Below, piece after piece: positions 5,227 through 5,939 of a stretch of 5,939 nucleotides of DNA. A program made the position numbers and the translations under genes. Location: positions 1-5,939 of the forward strand of contig CAJGEA010000126.1 of the NCBI GenBank assembly GCA_904502015.1. Direction: 5' to 3'. The notes under the pieces are model-generated. The model worked only from the letters and a program-made list of their open reading frames with translations, had not been told where the DNA came from and made no database searches. The stretch's first letter is position 1, and every line of letters starts with the position of its first letter. This stretch comes from an uncultured Clostridia bacterium (GTDB lineage Bacteria > Bacillota > Clostridia > Oscillospirales > CAG-272).

Positions 5227-5939
5227 ATGAAACGATTGAAGGAAACCGAATATATGTACGCCTCGGCGCGTGTGCGTGCGCTGGAGAACCGTCTTGTCGG
5301 GCGGGAGCGCATGGATGCGCTGATTGAGGCGCGGAGCGCCGACGAGGTGCTGGCTCGGCTTTCGGAGTACGGTCTGACCGTTCCCGCCGACGAGGGGGAC
5401 GCGGTGACCGCCACCCCCGAGCAGGCGGAGGAGCAGATGCTGCTCGGCGTCCTGCGGGATGCCTACCGCGAGAGCACCGAGAGCGTGCCCGATCCCGCCA
5501 CCTTCCGCTACTCCCGTTACCCCTACGATTGCAATAATCTCAAGGTCGCCCTCAAGTGCCTGATCCTCGACAGCGAGCCCGACGGGCTTCTGTTCGATTT
5601 CGGCACCGTCCCCGCGTGTGACGTGATGGAGTCGGTGAGGGCAGGGAACTACAAGGCGTTTCCCGCCGCGCTGGCGGACGCCGCTCCCCGTGCGCGCGAG
5701 GCGTACGACAAGTCGGGTGACCCCCGACGGCTGGATACCATTCTCGACCGCGCCTGCTACGAGGACATGCTGTCTGATGCCGCGGCAACGGGCGAGGAGG
5801 CGCTGGTGGATTGGGTGCGTACACGCATCGATCTGACCAACCTGATCACCTGCCTGCGCATCATCCGCATGAGAAGTGGCGTGGTGGGTATGGACTTCAT
5901 GCAGGATGCTCTGCTTTCGGGCGGTACGCTGGACGGGAA
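5227..5939 (+). CDS. ntpC: V-type ATPase subunit C (d-subunit/AC39 family), 3' truncated by the window
   Basis: This funnel-shaped subunit joins the central shaft of the V1 head to the K ring. Only the first 237 codons are in the window, with no stop; relatives are about 330 residues. Recognisable family blocks are YMYASARVRALENRLVG (residues 9-25), YDCNNLKVALKCLI (100-113, the NLK motif that recurs in the AC39 repeats) and RIDLTNLITCLRIIRMR (200-216). The repeated 'D-x-x-N-L' pattern reflects the internal triplicate helical repeats of the family. ATG 5227 is preferred, with GAGGTG at 5210-5215 upstream. An in-frame GTG at 5218 would overlap the ntpE stop but has almost no spacing to that site. 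The tight junction with ntpE suggests coupled translation. Confidence 0.93.
   Translation, partial: MKRLKETEYMYASARVRALENRLVGRERMDALIEARSADEVLARLSEYGLTVPADEGDAVTATPEQAEEQMLLGVLRDAYRESTESVPDPATFRYSRYPYDCNNLKVALKCLILDSEPDGLLFDFGTVPACDVMESVRAGNYKAFPAALADAAPRAREAYDKSGDPRRLDTILDRACYEDMLSDAAATGEEALVDWVRTRIDLTNLITCLRIIRMRSGVVGMDFMQDALLSGGTLDG

Overview
The window carries the promoter-proximal half of a V-type (archaeal/Enterococcus ntp-type) ATPase operon, all on the + strand, preceded by the end of a phospholipid-acyltransferase gene and one small unrecognised gene. The DNA is GC-rich in the coding parts and AT-rich in the short control regions. Strong Shine-Dalgarno sites, a clear sigma-A promoter, a V-type ATPase in ntp order and a clostridial-looking PlsC suggest a fairly GC-rich member of the Clostridia (Oscillospiraceae or Christensenellales-like, possibly gut). 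That placement is inferred from style, not from a marker gene.

Layout. Bases 2-583 are the 3' part of a PlsC-like acyltransferase, whose start lies upstream of the window. It is followed by a hexamer repeat (606-634) that runs into a strong intrinsic terminator (625-656). Bases 729-1235 encode a 168-residue protein I do not recognise. Bases 1236-1418 hold no gene. They contain a near-consensus promoter (1294-1322) and a roughly 90-base leader with GC-rich hairpin potential. From 1419 to the end there are five genes in the order F-I-K-E-C. These are the peripheral-stalk coiled-coil subunit (ntpF, TTG start), the membrane subunit I (ntpI), the rotor-ring proteolipid (ntpK), the peripheral-stalk subunit E (ntpE) and the 5' part of subunit C (ntpC), which is cut by the window edge. 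Genes for the remaining V1 subunits (G, A, B, D) would be expected just downstream, as in the Enterococcus hirae ntp operon.

How they work together. F and E form the peripheral stalk that ties the catalytic head to subunit I. The K ring rotates against I and carries ions across the membrane. C connects the central shaft to the ring. The K protein keeps every side-chain position I recall as the Na+ site of E. hirae NtpK (T, Q, Y, Q, E), so sodium coupling is a reasonable prediction.

The most unusual feature is the K protein itself. It has an N-terminal extension of about 75 residues, made of a signal-peptide-like or possibly lipoprotein-like segment and an acidic Thr/Pro/Glu linker, which E. 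hirae NtpK lacks. I found no sign of an undescribed multi-gene system, mobile element, CRISPR array or RNA gene. Apart from the extended proteolipid and the small unknown gene, this looks like an ordinary energy-metabolism locus.
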